64,000 bases of DNA from Gordonia iterans (GTDB taxonomy: Bacteria > Actinomycetota > Actinomycetes > Mycobacteriales > Mycobacteriaceae): positions 3,844,001 through 3,908,000 of the forward strand of contig NZ_CP027433.1 in the NCBI RefSeq assembly GCF_002993285.1. The letters are read 5' to 3'. The position numbers and the translations under genes were made by a program. Below are positions 9,364-17,776 of the stretch, piece after piece (the stretch's first letter is position 1; every line of letters starts with the position of its first letter). The notes below the pieces were generated by a model. The model was not told the origin of the DNA. It made no database searches and saw nothing but the letters and a program-made list of their open reading frames with translations.

Positions 9364-9402
9364 CTGTGTTCGCCTGACTGTGTTCGCCTGACTGTGTTCG
9401 CC
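9361..9402 (+). repeat. 14-bp tandem repeat at the purU stop codon
   Basis: Three perfect copies of TGACTGTGTTCGCC lie head to tail. A diverged version (9347-9360) is formed by the last purU codons, so the array appears to have grown from the end of the gene. Every copy carries TGA. Confidence 0.9.
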
Positions 9403-9484
9403 TGAGTCGCGAACCCTGCGAACGGTGATGTCGACTCGCTGCGCTCGCTCAATCATCGAGGGCGATCAGTGCCCTGCGCGGCTT

Positions 9485-9549
9485 CCGCCCCAGGGTTTCC
9501 GCTCCGCCCTATGCAGGATCCATAGGGCGGAACGGATTTCCTGGGGCGG
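9485..9549. terminator. Long palindrome between purU and DUF2993 gene
   Basis: Arms of 29 nt (9485-9513 and 9521-9549) are complementary except at four positions and flank a 7-nt loop. The core is CCGCCCTATG / CATAGGGCGG. It lies between convergent genes and would act as a bidirectional terminator, though without a T-run, as is common in actinobacteria. It could also be a REP-like mobile palindrome. Confidence 0.7.
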
Positions 9550-9562
9550 AGCTACAGCGATC

Positions 9563-10738
9563 TCACGTGCACGCCGAGGCGCCACTCGTCGACGTCGTGC
9601 CGGCCGACGCGGCCTGCATGTTGACGTCGTCCCCGGCGAAGTGGAATTCGATTCCCTTATCCGTGGCCCTCAGGTCTTCCACCTCGATCTCGTCGAACAG
9701 CGGACCCAGCATCGCAGTGGCCACCTGGTCGACGAGCTGCTGCGCGAAGTCGTTGGGCAGGCCGATGCCGAAGGCCTTGGCGTCCTGCACCTCGAAGTCG
9801 ACGCGGCCACCGTTCAGCACCGGCTTGAGCACCACCGTCGCCGGGATCGCCAGGAACGCCAGCCGGTACCGCGAGTCGATCGTGATGGTGCCCATATCGC
9901 CGTCGCCCTTGATCGAGTCGACGGTGATCTCGCCACCGGTATCGGCCTTGGTCAGCTCGACGACGCGCTCGTACGGCACGTACGCCTCACCCTGAAGATG
10001 CTGCACCGTGCGGCCGTCCCGGCTCACGTCGGTGGCGCGGGCGTGCAGTCGCATCTCAGTACCGCCGCCGGAGTCGTCGGTGTCGACCTGCACCCAGTCC
10101 ACGTTGCCCTGCATCCACGCCAGCAGCAGTGGTCCGCGGGGCACCGAGACCGTCGTCGAGGTTCCGGTGAGATCGGAGAACGCGCCTTCCAGGCACCCGG
10201 TCACCTTGTTCCTCAGGTAGAGCTCGGTCCCGACCCCGCCGATCACCGCCAGCAGGAGCACCGCCGCGGTCACCAGCCCGACGGTGCGCCAGGTCCGTCG
10301 CGCCTTCGGGCTCGATGTGACCACCGGCGTCTCACCCGCGGGCGGCACCGGCTCGGCGTCGACGGCGGAGTAGGCCTCGCCGCCGAACGCCTGCGTCACC
10401 GGTTTGGTCGCCGGCTTCCCTTCGGCCCCTCCGGAATCGACGACCGGGACGGCGAGCGGATCCGTCCGCGCTCCCGCCCGATCCGCCGGCTGGGCCGGAA
10501 GCTCGTCGGTGACGGGGTCTGGCGGAGCCGCGGGCTCGAGGTCTCGACTCCGCTCGACCAGCGAGGGGTCTGGCGGAGCCGCGGGCTCGAGGTCTCGACT
10601 CCGCTCGACCAGCGAGGGATCGTCCGCACCGGCGAGCTCGGGGCCGCCGGTCGGCTCCACCGGGGTGGAGCCGTCCTCCGGGGTCGTGTCGGGCCGCGGC
10701 TCGGCGGAGTCGTCGCTGCCGTGAGTCGAGTCGGTCAT
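9563..10738 (-). CDS. DUF2993 membrane-anchored protein with repeat-expanded N-terminus
   Basis: This 391-aa protein has a cytoplasmic Pro/Glu-rich N-terminus (~1-150), one transmembrane helix (~152-175; VGLVTAAVLLLAVIGGVGTE), and an extracytoplasmic DUF2993 domain with the LTGTSTTVSVPRGPLLLAWMQG start typical of LmeA-like lipid-binding proteins. Residues ~42-75 contain two copies of a 17-residue block including DPSLVERSRDLEPAAP, translated from the dispersed genomic repeat. It starts 8 bp after the nitrilase stop in a three-gene operon. The same pair is adjacent in M. tuberculosis (Rv0479c/Rv0480c). A role in envelope lipid handling is inferred. Confidence 0.85.
   Translation of the reverse strand: MTDSTHGSDDSAEPRPDTTPEDGSTPVEPTGGPELAGADDPSLVERSRDLEPAAPPDPSLVERSRDLEPAAPPDPVTDELPAQPADRAGARTDPLAVPVVDSGGAEGKPATKPVTQAFGGEAYSAVDAEPVPPAGETPVVTSSPKARRTWRTVGLVTAAVLLLAVIGGVGTELYLRNKVTGCLEGAFSDLTGTSTTVSVPRGPLLLAWMQGNVDWVQVDTDDSGGGTEMRLHARATDVSRDGRTVQHLQGEAYVPYERVVELTKADTGGEITVDSIKGDGDMGTITIDSRYRLAFLAIPATVVLKPVLNGGRVDFEVQDAKAFGIGLPNDFAQQLVDQVATAMLGPLFDEIEVEDLRATDKGIEFHFAGDDVNMQAASAGTTSTSGASACT
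10514..10615. repeat. Two 51-bp in-frame tandem repeats within DUF2993 gene
   Basis: Units 10514-10564 and 10565-10615 are essentially identical and include CTCGACTCCGCTCGACCAGC, a core found elsewhere in this window between genes. Since 51 is a multiple of three, the frame stays open. Confidence 0.9.
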
Positions 10739-10746
10739 GTGCCTCT

Positions 10747-11562
10747 TTAGTCCGTCGGGTCCGCCCGCGGGATGTCGCGCTGGTTGTTCAGAACGGCAGT
10801 CGCCGCGCGCGCCTTCCCGACGACGGACAGATCTAGCTCGTGAACGGTGAGCTCCTGCCCGGGTCCGTGATCGGCGACCACGCTACCGAACGGGTCTGAG
10901 ATTCGGCTATGACCGATCCCGGTGGGCGCTGAGCCTCCGGCGACCTCCGGATCGTCGGGCAGTGCCTGCCCGACGGCCGCCACGAACGTCCCGCTGTCGA
11001 GGGCACGCGCCGAGGCCAGCAACCGCCACTGCTCCAGTTTGCCCGGACCGGCGCCCCACGACGCGGGTACGACGACGAGCTCGGCCCCGCGACGCGCGAG
11101 CTCGACGAACAGCGCCGGGAAGCGGATGTCGTAGCAGGTGGCGACGCCGACCCGGTGCCCGGCGACGTCGACCACTACGGGCTCGCTGCCGGGGGCGACC
11201 GTGCGCGACTCGGCGAACCCGAACGCGTCGTACAGGTGGATCTTGTCGTAACCGCGCACCGGCTGTCCGGGGACCGCGATCACGAGGGTGTTCGCGACTC
11301 GGCCGTCGCCGGACGGCGTGAACATCCCGGCGATCACCGCGACTCCCGTTCGCCCGGCGACCTCGGCGACCCCGCGCGCCCACGGTCCGTCGAGCGGCTC
11401 CGCGATCGGTGTCAGCGGCACGCCGAACCGGCACATCATCGCCTCGGGGAACACCGCCAGATCGGCGCCGGCCGCGGCAGCCGCCTCGGTGAGTTCGGCG
11501 AGGACCTCCAGGTTCCGCTCGGGATCGGTCCCGGAACTGCACTGGGCGACGGCGACTCTCAC
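10747..11562 (-). CDS. Carbon-nitrogen hydrolase (nitrilase superfamily)
   Basis: This 271-aa protein has the complete nitrilase triad: Glu in AVFPEAMM (~40), Lys in GYDKIHLYD (~110) and Cys in VATCYDIRFP (~145). This subfamily includes Nit1-type deaminated-glutathione amidases and omega-amidases, and the pattern matches that branch, but the substrate is not proven. The GTG at 11562 gives a normal N-terminus (MRVAVAQ). It is the middle gene of a minus-strand operon with the SPOR-like and DUF2993 proteins. Confidence 0.92.
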   Translation of the reverse strand: MRVAVAQCSSGTDPERNLEVLAELTEAAAAAGADLAVFPEAMMCRFGVPLTPIAEPLDGPWARGVAEVAGRTGVAVIAGMFTPSGDGRVANTLVIAVPGQPVRGYDKIHLYDAFGFAESRTVAPGSEPVVVDVAGHRVGVATCYDIRFPALFVELARRGAELVVVPASWGAGPGKLEQWRLLASARALDSGTFVAAVGQALPDDPEVAGGSAPTGIGHSRISDPFGSVVADHGPGQELTVHELDLSVVGKARAATAVLNNQRDIPRADPTD

Positions 11563-11572
11563 ATCGGCCAGC

Positions 11573-12364
11573 CTACTTCTTCCAGTACTTGGTGGAACCT
11601 TCCGACGAGGCGCTAGTGCTGATCAGCTTGGCGAAGCAGTGGTCGGGAGAGAAGCCGTTGGTCCGGCACCAGTCGTTGGCGGCGTCGGGACTCGAGAAGC
11701 CTCCGGCCATCACCGTGACCCACCACCCCTGGAGACTGAAGACCGGCCACTGCGTGCTCATCACCAGCCGACTCTGCGGAAAGCGGGACCGGAGTTGCTC
11801 GTGTTCGGCGAGGATGTCGGCCTCGGTCCAGGTCCGGCCCTCGGCGAAGACTCCGGGTTGCTTGGCGCTCAGCTGCGCGGCCCACCGGTTGTTCAGGCCG
11901 CCGGCCAGATCGCCGCGATCGTGCAGGGCGATCTCCTGCAGGCGCGCCCCCGGCGCCGCCTGCACCGTGCTGGTCACCGTCTCCTCAGTCCCCGGCTCCT
12001 CGGTCACCGAGACCGTGGTGGTGGACGCCGGCGACGCCGTCTCACTGTCGTCGCCTCCGCCGGCCCAGAGCCACACCAGTGCCCCACCCGCGGCCATCAG
12101 CACGACGATCACCACCACCAGCAGCAGCTGGACGGTGGTCGCGCCCCGCCGCGGGGGCTCGCCCATCGGATTTCCGGACGGATACGGCGCGGGGTGCCCC
12201 GGCGGGACCGCGCCGGGCACATAAGGCGCACCGGTCGCGGTGAAGCCGTAGCCGGCAGGCTCGGCCCCATAAGATCCGGCCCCAGCGGGTTCGGAGCGGT
12301 AGGCGCGGGGCCTCTCGCCCGCTCCGTCCGGCTCGCCGCCCGCTGCTCCCCACGGATCCGTCAT
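11573..12364 (-). CDS. Single-pass membrane protein with SPOR-like C-terminal domain
   Basis: This 263-aa protein has a Pro/Gly/Tyr-rich cytoplasmic tail (~1-72), a transmembrane helix (~76-100; VQLLLVVVIVVLMAAGGALV), a Thr/Ser-rich linker, and an extracytoplasmic domain with FSLQGWWVTVMAGGFSS and DAANDWCRTNGFSPDHCFAK. The latter resembles actinobacterial SPOR-like repeats that may bind peptidoglycan; the two cysteines could pair. It is the first gene of the operon leading into nitrilase, 10 bp away. Function unknown. Confidence 0.7.
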   Translation of the reverse strand: MTDPWGAAGGEPDGAGERPRAYRSEPAGAGSYGAEPAGYGFTATGAPYVPGAVPPGHPAPYPSGNPMGEPPRRGATTVQLLLVVVIVVLMAAGGALVWLWAGGGDDSETASPASTTTVSVTEEPGTEETVTSTVQAAPGARLQEIALHDRGDLAGGLNNRWAAQLSAKQPGVFAEGRTWTEADILAEHEQLRSRFPQSRLVMSTQWPVFSLQGWWVTVMAGGFSSPDAANDWCRTNGFSPDHCFAKLISTSASSEGSTKYWKK

Positions 12365-12393
12365 GGCGCCATGGTAGGCGACCGCCGGCCGTG

Positions 12394-13191
12394 TCAGCCG
12401 TTCGGACGAACGGCTGACCAGGGCACAGTCAGCACGTTGTCGACGCTACGGCCGCGCACCGGCCGGACCGGAACCCCCTCGTCGCGCAGGAGTTCCCGCG
12501 CTCGTCGCCAGCGCTGTCGCGGTCCGAACGGAGCGTGTCCGGCCGCGCGGTCCCAGCAGCGGTCCGCGGCCGCGAGCAGTTCGTGCACCGGCTCGCCCGG
12601 TACGTTCCGGTGGATCAGGGCCTTCGGCAGGCGGGGTGCCAGCTCGGAGGGGCGTCCGGTGTACGACGGCGCCCACGCCAGCGTCAGCTCCACCGGACCC
12701 GCCGAGTCGAGCAAGATCCAGCAGACGCGACGGCCGATCTCGTCGCAGGTTCCCTCCACCAGGTAGCCGCCCGGTGCCAGCCCTGCCCGCAACTGCGCCC
12801 ACGCCCCGTCGACCTCGTCCTCGTCGTACTGCCGCAGCACGTTGAAGGCACGTACCAGATGCGGCCGCAGTCCGGCGAGCTCGAAGCCGCCGAGGGCGAA
12901 GGAGACGCCGTCACGCGGTTCGGCCAGGCGCTCCGGATCGATCTCCAGCCCCACCAACCGCAGACGGGGCGTCACGGCCCGGAGCCGGGCGGCCATCTCC
13001 AGGGCGGTGTCTGGGCGCGCGCCATACCCGAGGTCGACGGCGAGGGGCGCCGCCGCGGCGTCGAGAACCGCCCGGATCCGCGGGTCGCCGGCCATCGCAC
13101 GGTCGACCCGCCGCAGACGGTTCAGATTCGTCGTGCCCCGGGTGATCCGGCCCTCCGGCCGCGCACCGGACGGACTAGTGTCCCGTGACAC
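12394..13191 (-). CDS. Class I SAM-dependent methyltransferase-like protein
   Basis: This 265-aa protein begins with a GTG overlapping the stop of the upstream DUF2505 gene by one base. The N-terminal RITRGTTNLNRLRRVDR block is characteristic of an actinobacterial family. VDLGYGARPDTALEMAARL at ~55 is the SAM motif I equivalent, LRLVGLEIDPERL motif II. No substrate is evident. Choosing the internal Met (MAGDPRI) would discard the conserved block, so the GTG start is preferred. Confidence 0.82.
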   Translation of the reverse strand: MSRDTSPSGARPEGRITRGTTNLNRLRRVDRAMAGDPRIRAVLDAAAAPLAVDLGYGARPDTALEMAARLRAVTPRLRLVGLEIDPERLAEPRDGVSFALGGFELAGLRPHLVRAFNVLRQYDEDEVDGAWAQLRAGLAPGGYLVEGTCDEIGRRVCWILLDSAGPVELTLAWAPSYTGRPSELAPRLPKALIHRNVPGEPVHELLAAADRCWDRAAGHAPFGPRQRWRRARELLRDEGVPVRPVRGRSVDNVLTVPWSAVRPNG

Positions 13192-13194
13192 TAG
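13175..13194. other. Perfect palindrome across a stop/start junction
   Basis: CTAGTGTC-CCGT-GACACTAG contains both the stop codon of the DUF2505 gene and the GTG start of the methyltransferase. In the mRNA it would fold into an 8-bp hairpin that hides the start codon, so it may control coupled translation. Confidence 0.6.
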
Positions 13195-13703
13195 GCGAGA
13201 TTCTTGTCCACCCACGACTTGGAGTACTCGGCCTCCGCGCGGAACAGATCCACCAGATTGATCAGCATCAGCTGTTCGAGCTTGCCGTTGACGAACGGGA
13301 TGTAGACCTTCACCTCGGTGGTCTTGCGGAGCGTGCAACCGGTCTCTGTCGGGACCAGCAGCTGCTCGCCCTTCAGCGAGCCCGGTCCTGCCGGGATCGA
13401 CGCGGTATAGGTCCCCGCGGTGCGCTCGGGATGCCAGGCCGAGAGCGTCTCGACCCGGGTGATCATCATGTCCTTCATCATCACGGTCTGCGCGAGGGGC
13501 GGCAGCATGTCGCGGGTGATGGCCTGTTTCAGAACCACCCGCATGCCGTCGTCGCCGACGGCGAACTCCTCCAGCTCCGAAATCGGAGTGAGAATGCGGA
13601 AACCGTCGACGAGATCCTGCCAGTACTGACGCTCCGACTGTGCCTGGTAGAGCTTCTCCGCCGGGAAGTCGAAACGTGCCGAATAGCTGAGCCGTCGTGC
13701 CAT
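13191..13703 (-). CDS. DUF2505 (SRPBCC-like) protein
   Basis: This 170-aa protein matches the DUF2505 pattern: a YSARFDFPAEKLYQAQSERQYW start, a beta-rich helix-grip core and the C-terminal VYIPFVNGKLEQLMLINL signature shared with its neighbour. Such proteins resemble START/SRPBCC lipid-binding folds; no ligand is known. It is coupled to the downstream methyltransferase and is a paralogue of the next gene upstream. Confidence 0.85.
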   Translation of the reverse strand: MARRLSYSARFDFPAEKLYQAQSERQYWQDLVDGFRILTPISELEEFAVGDDGMRVVLKQAITRDMLPPLAQTVMMKDMMITRVETLSAWHPERTAGTYTASIPAGPGSLKGEQLLVPTETGCTLRKTTEVKVYIPFVNGKLEQLMLINLVDLFRAEAEYSKSWVDKNLA

Positions 13704-13775
13704 GAAAGTTCAGGGTAACGACGCGATGTCGGCAACGAAAATCGGACACCGGGACACCCGCCCGGCGTTCGGCGA

Positions 13776-14264
13776 TCAGCGCTGGTGGATCTCCACCGTC
13801 GCGTCCCGCTCAGCGGTGAGGAGATGCTCGAGCTGAGCGATGATCGCCTTCTCGATCTTGCCGCCGACGAACGGGATCGAGACCTCACAGGTTCCGCTGT
13901 ACACGGCCGAGGCCGGATCACCGCTGACGATCACGTCGCCGTAGATCTTGGCCGGCGCTCCGGACACCGAGGCCTGCATCTGTCCGATGATCTGGTCGCC
14001 GGCGTCGACGAACTCGATGGTGCGCGGGATCTCGACGTCGCCCGGACGGACCGCGGTGACCACCGACGGGAGTTCCTCGGCGCCGACGCCCTGCTTGGTG
14101 GCGACGGTCACCGTGCTGCCGTCGTGGCTGAAGCTCTCGACACTGCCGTGCTCGGCGTTGGTGCGCTCGATGAGGTCGTGCCAATACTGCTCGGTGCTGA
14201 TCAGCGACCACAGGGTACGAACGTCGAACGGGTAGCTGACCGAATAGTCGAAGTTGCTCGCCAT
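13776..14264 (-). CDS. DUF2505 (SRPBCC-like) protein, second copy
   Basis: This 162-aa paralogue of the preceding gene begins FDYSVSYPFDVRTLW and has the corresponding C-terminal SIPFVGGKIEKAIIAQLEHLL segment. The two copies are clearly diverged, so the duplication is old. The ATG at 14264 lies 24 bp from the divergent murB start; the two promoters must overlap each other or the coding ends. A DUF2505-type gene beside murB is also seen in M. tuberculosis (Rv0481c). Confidence 0.85.
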   Translation of the reverse strand: MASNFDYSVSYPFDVRTLWSLISTEQYWHDLIERTNAEHGSVESFSHDGSTVTVATKQGVGAEELPSVVTAVRPGDVEIPRTIEFVDAGDQIIGQMQASVSGAPAKIYGDVIVSGDPASAVYSGTCEVSIPFVGGKIEKAIIAQLEHLLTAERDATVEIHQR

Positions 14265-14288
14265 GGTGGTCAGGCTACCGTTATCCGG

Positions 14289-15389
14289 GTGAACAACCCG
14301 CACCCGACCACCCTTGATCCGGCCCGGGACGGCCTGGCCGCGTACACCACGCTCCGCTTGGGCGGCCCGGCGCGGACGGTCGTGTCCGCCGCCGACACCG
14401 CGGACCTGATCACCGCCGTCACCGACTGTGACCGCGCCGGCGAGCCTGTCCTGCTGATCGGCGGCGGCTCGAACCTGGTGATCGGGGACGACGGCTTCGA
14501 CGGCACCGCGATCGTCGTGGCGACGACCGGCATCGAGTTCGGTCGGGACGTGCGCGACGGCAGTGACGAGCCGTTCGTGACCGCCGAGGCCGGCACCGAC
14601 TGGGACCACCTGGTGGCGCAGACGGTTAGGCGCGGATACGGCGGGCTGGAATGCCTGTCCGGAATCCCCGGCGCCGCCGGAACCACCCCGGTGCAGAACG
14701 TCGGCGCCTACGGAGTCGAAGTGGCCGACCGCCTCCGGAGCGTTCGGTTGCTCGACCGCACCAGCGGCGAGACGAGGTGGGTCGGACCGGAAACACTCGG
14801 CCTCGCCTATCGCACCAGTCGACTCAAAGGCCGCGCGGAGGCCGTCGTGCTGGCGGTCTCGTTCTGGCTGAACGACGACGCATGCTCCGCGCCCATCCGC
14901 TACCGGGAGCTCGCCCGCGCCCTCGGCGTCGAGGAGGGCGGCGTCGCCGGCGCGGCGCATGTCCGCGAGCAGGTGCTGGCGCTGCGGCGCAGCAAAGGCA
15001 TGGTGCTCGACGACGCCGACCACGACACGTGGAGCGCGGGCAGCTTCTTCACCAACCCGATCGTCGACGACGCCGCCCTGCCCGGCATCCTCGCCCGCAT
15101 CGCCGACCGGGTGGGCGCGGACACCCCCGTCCCGCAGTTCCCGGCCGACGGCGGAGTGAAGCTGTCGGCGGGCTGGCTGATCGAGCGCGCGGGATTCGGC
15201 CGCGGGTATCCGGGCGAGGATGCACCGGTGCGCCTGTCGACCAAACACACGCTCGCACTGACCAATCGGGGCACCGCCACCACGGCCGACCTGATCGCGC
15301 TGGCCGCTCGCGTCCGCGACGGTGTGCGCGCCGCCTTCGGCATCACGCTCCACCCGGAGCCGGTGTTCGTCGGGTGTGCGCTGGACTGA
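14289..15389 (+). CDS. murB: UDP-N-acetylenolpyruvoylglucosamine reductase
   Basis: This 366-aa flavoprotein makes UDP-MurNAc for peptidoglycan. Its FAD domain shows LIGGGSNLVIGDDGF (~58-72) and LSGIPGAAGTTPVQNVGAYG (~125-145). The catalytic serine is in SAGSFFTNPIV (~248) and the C-terminal Glu in HPEPVFVG. It is the long actinobacterial type I form. The GTG at 14289 is the most plausible start for this family length. Confidence 0.96.
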   Translation: MNNPHPTTLDPARDGLAAYTTLRLGGPARTVVSAADTADLITAVTDCDRAGEPVLLIGGGSNLVIGDDGFDGTAIVVATTGIEFGRDVRDGSDEPFVTAEAGTDWDHLVAQTVRRGYGGLECLSGIPGAAGTTPVQNVGAYGVEVADRLRSVRLLDRTSGETRWVGPETLGLAYRTSRLKGRAEAVVLAVSFWLNDDACSAPIRYRELARALGVEEGGVAGAAHVREQVLALRRSKGMVLDDADHDTWSAGSFFTNPIVDDAALPGILARIADRVGADTPVPQFPADGGVKLSAGWLIERAGFGRGYPGEDAPVRLSTKHTLALTNRGTATTADLIALAARVRDGVRAAFGITLHPEPVFVGCALD

Positions 15390-15496
15390 GCGAGTGATCT
15401 CGACTCCGCTCGATCAACGAGAGGGCGCTTGACCGACGACGGCACCTCCTCGACGATCGAGCGGAGTCGCTTCGCTGATCGAGCGGAGTCGAGATC
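15390..15496. repeat. Dispersed repeat cluster between convergent genes
   Basis: The gap between murB and the hydrolase gene contains three inverted or direct copies of the core CGAGCGGAGTCG / CGACTCCGCTCG, ending in GATCGAGCGGAGTCGAGATC. It has palindromic potential and may work as a terminator. Confidence 0.7.
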
Positions 15497-16627
15497 TCAG
15501 ACCGACGCGAGGACGTCGTCGATCAGCTGGTTGTAGCTGAGCGCACGCTCGATCGGCACCATGTGACCCGCGCCCGGGTAGGTCACGTAGTCGAGCAGCA
15601 CCCCGTTCCGGTCGAGGACCTCGGCCATGAAGTCCGAGTGCGGCGGCGGCGTCAGGAGGTCACGGTCCCCGACCACCACCAGCGTCGGCACGGTCAACGC
15701 CTCCAGGCCGGCGACGACGTTGAGCCGGTACAGCGCCGATCCCCAGGCAGCCCGCGCCCGCGGCGAGCCGGCCGCGATCAGCTCGTCGGTGAATTTCACG
15801 TGTGCGGCCCGGGCGTGCGGCCCCAACGCCAGGTAGTGCGTCAGCCGCGTGGAGAGGTTGTTACTCGGCAGCGGCACCGGCGTCGACACGAAGGCCCGCG
15901 CCACCAGCGGCCGGACCGCCCGCGTGTACCGGGGAAGGTCTGCCGGCGTGAGCAACTGCTGCTGCACCACGTCCCGCGGCGTGGTGGAGGTGAGCACCAC
16001 CGCGGCGATCCGGTCGGCCATGCGTGATCCCGGACCGTCTACGCCCCGGCCGGCGCCGTACTGCGCCGCCCACGACATGATCGCCATACCGCCCATGCTG
16101 TGACCCACCAGGATCGCGCGCTTGCCAGGCGGCAGCAGCGTGGTGAGGACCGCTTCCAGGTCCTGGCCGAGCACGTCGACCGTGACCCGCGCTTTTCCCA
16201 TCTCCGACAGGCCGTGGCCGCGGTGATCGAACGCGATCACCGGGCGGTCCCCGCCGAAGTGGTTCATCTGCGGGTTCCAGAACCGCGTGCTGCAGGTCCA
16301 GCCGTGCACAAAGACGAGGACCTCGTCGCTCGGGTGATCGTCGAGGTTCACCGAAGTCTCCGCGTGGAGGAGGGTCCCGTCGGCGGTCGGCACCACCGTG
16401 GAGCGCATCAGTCGTCCGGGGTCCACCAGCAGCGGATCTGGACCGTCGTCGACGGCGGGCGGGTGCTTGGCGGCCGCCCGGGCGATCCCGCCGACCACCA
16501 GTGCCAGATCACCGGCCAGCAGCCCGGCCGCACCGAGCCCGGCCAGGCCCGCGCGTCTGCGCCGTGCCGAATGCAGACGCTTCGCAGCGGCGGGGTCGGG
16601 CGGGCGGACCTCGACGCTATCGGCCAT
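15497..16627 (-). CDS. Alpha/beta hydrolase
   Basis: The ATG at 16627 gives 376 aa and overlaps the end of the upstream merR-type gene by 11 bp. There is a membrane-anchor or signal-like stretch at ~25-50 (AGLGAAGLLAGDLALVVGG). The hydrolase core has VFVHGWTC (oxyanion region), nucleophile elbow GHSMGGMA, acid in VVVGDRDLLTP and the histidine in PGAGHMVPIE. Typical of mycobacterial lipase- or esterase-like hydrolases; substrate unknown. Confidence 0.88.
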   Translation of the reverse strand: MADSVEVRPPDPAAAKRLHSARRRRAGLAGLGAAGLLAGDLALVVGGIARAAAKHPPAVDDGPDPLLVDPGRLMRSTVVPTADGTLLHAETSVNLDDHPSDEVLVFVHGWTCSTRFWNPQMNHFGGDRPVIAFDHRGHGLSEMGKARVTVDVLGQDLEAVLTTLLPPGKRAILVGHSMGGMAIMSWAAQYGAGRGVDGPGSRMADRIAAVVLTSTTPRDVVQQQLLTPADLPRYTRAVRPLVARAFVSTPVPLPSNNLSTRLTHYLALGPHARAAHVKFTDELIAAGSPRARAAWGSALYRLNVVAGLEALTVPTLVVVGDRDLLTPPPHSDFMAEVLDRNGVLLDYVTYPGAGHMVPIERALSYNQLIDDVLASV

Positions 16628-17351
16628 CGTCGTCTCCGCCGTCGTACAACTTGTTGGCCTCGCCGATGGCACGGGAGATCTCGGCATCCATCGCCTTGGC
16701 GAAGGCGTTCTCGACGATGTCGTGCGCCATCGGCCGCACCGTCTGAATGAGCTCGGCGAGCTCCGACACCGACTTCTCGCTCATGTTCGGAAGGTTCTCG
16801 TCGAAGTACTTGTCGGTGATCATCGAGACGAAGCTCTTCGCCACGTCGGCGAGATCCGCTTCGACCCGCATCCACCGCTCAAGCAGCGAGTCGAGGTCGA
16901 TGCCGCCCTTCACGAGCGCCTCGGCGCCTTCCAGCAGTTCCGGACTCCGTACCGCGTACTGGGTGCCGTCCTTGGCGAGCATGCCGAGCTTCTGACTGAG
17001 CCCGATCGCCCGGTCGCTGGCATTCAGCGTGCGGCGCAGTTCGGTGATGGTGATGGTGGCCGCACGTTTCAGGTTGCGGAAGCGTCCGCCCCGCGGCTTG
17101 TCGCGCAGCACGTGCTCCACCTTCAGCCCGTGGCTGGCCGCGATCAGCAGTTCGCTGATCGTGGCGAAGGTGTAGCCGCGCTCGAGCAGGCGGGAGATCA
17201 GGTTCAGACGGACCAGGTGCTCCTCGGAGTACCAACCGGTCCGGCCGCGCACCTCCGGAGGCGGCAGCAGACCGCGGTCCTGGTAGACGCGGATGTTGCG
17301 GACGCTGACGCCGGAGACCTCGGCGAGTTCGGTGATCCGGTACTCGGTCAC
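16617..17351 (-). CDS. MerR-family transcriptional regulator
   Basis: This 244-aa protein has an N-terminal MerR domain (ITELAEVSGVSVRNIRVYQD, then GWYSEEHLVRLNLI) followed by a long helical region without the cysteines of metal- or redox-sensing members. It overlaps the downstream hydrolase gene and is probably co-transcribed with it, so the hydrolase may be its target. It lacks the SoxR iron-sulfur cysteine cluster. Confidence 0.88.
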   Translation of the reverse strand: MTEYRITELAEVSGVSVRNIRVYQDRGLLPPPEVRGRTGWYSEEHLVRLNLISRLLERGYTFATISELLIAASHGLKVEHVLRDKPRGGRFRNLKRAATITITELRRTLNASDRAIGLSQKLGMLAKDGTQYAVRSPELLEGAEALVKGGIDLDSLLERWMRVEADLADVAKSFVSMITDKYFDENLPNMSEKSVSELAELIQTVRPMAHDIVENAFAKAMDAEISRAIGEANKLYDGGDDDGR

Positions 17352-17367
17352 GCTGCACCCCCGGCGA

Positions 17368-17703
17368 TCATGCCGCCTTCCGGAACCAGGACTTGCCCTG
17401 GATCTCGTCGACCCGCGGACGCACCTCGGCGAGGTAGACGGAGATGCCGACCACCGCGGCCAGGTAGAACAGACCCAGTGGCGACATCAGCAGTTGCTGA
17501 GCGCCGAGGAGACCGGCGACGAGGGTCGACGCCAGCAGGATGCCGACCCAGAAACCCTTGCTCTTGGTGTCCACGGCCGGAAACGCGTCCGGCCGCGTCG
17601 AAATCGCGTGCACCAGCGCGGCCAGTCCGCCGATCACGGTCACCGCCGTGATCGCCAGTAACAGAAAAAAGACGATCGCATTCACGACCCAGCCCACAGT
17701 CAC
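17368..17703 (-). CDS. DUF2516 small membrane protein
   Basis: About 111 aa with three predicted transmembrane helices (VVNAIVFFLLLAITAVTVIG; FWVGILLASTLVAGLLGAQQ; LGLFYLAAVVGISVYLAEVR) and a short basic tail. This fits the DUF2516 family found next to hbhA in mycobacteria (Rv0476). Three in-frame GTG codons (17712, 17703, 17697) are possible starts. Function unknown. Confidence 0.82.
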   Translation of the reverse strand: MTVGWVVNAIVFFLLLAITAVTVIGGLAALVHAISTRPDAFPAVDTKSKGFWVGILLASTLVAGLLGAQQLLMSPLGLFYLAAVVGISVYLAEVRPRVDEIQGKSWFRKAA

Positions 17704-17776
17704 GCAGTCCACTCTAGCCGCGCCCGGGAACAGGCCCGGTACGGGAACCGCAGAACTGCGCGCGAGAAGCGTTCGC

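Noticed and set aside
16617..17351. The SoxR that would bind the box at 51235
   Set aside because: This MerR protein lacks the C-terminal cysteine cluster that holds the SoxR 2Fe-2S centre.
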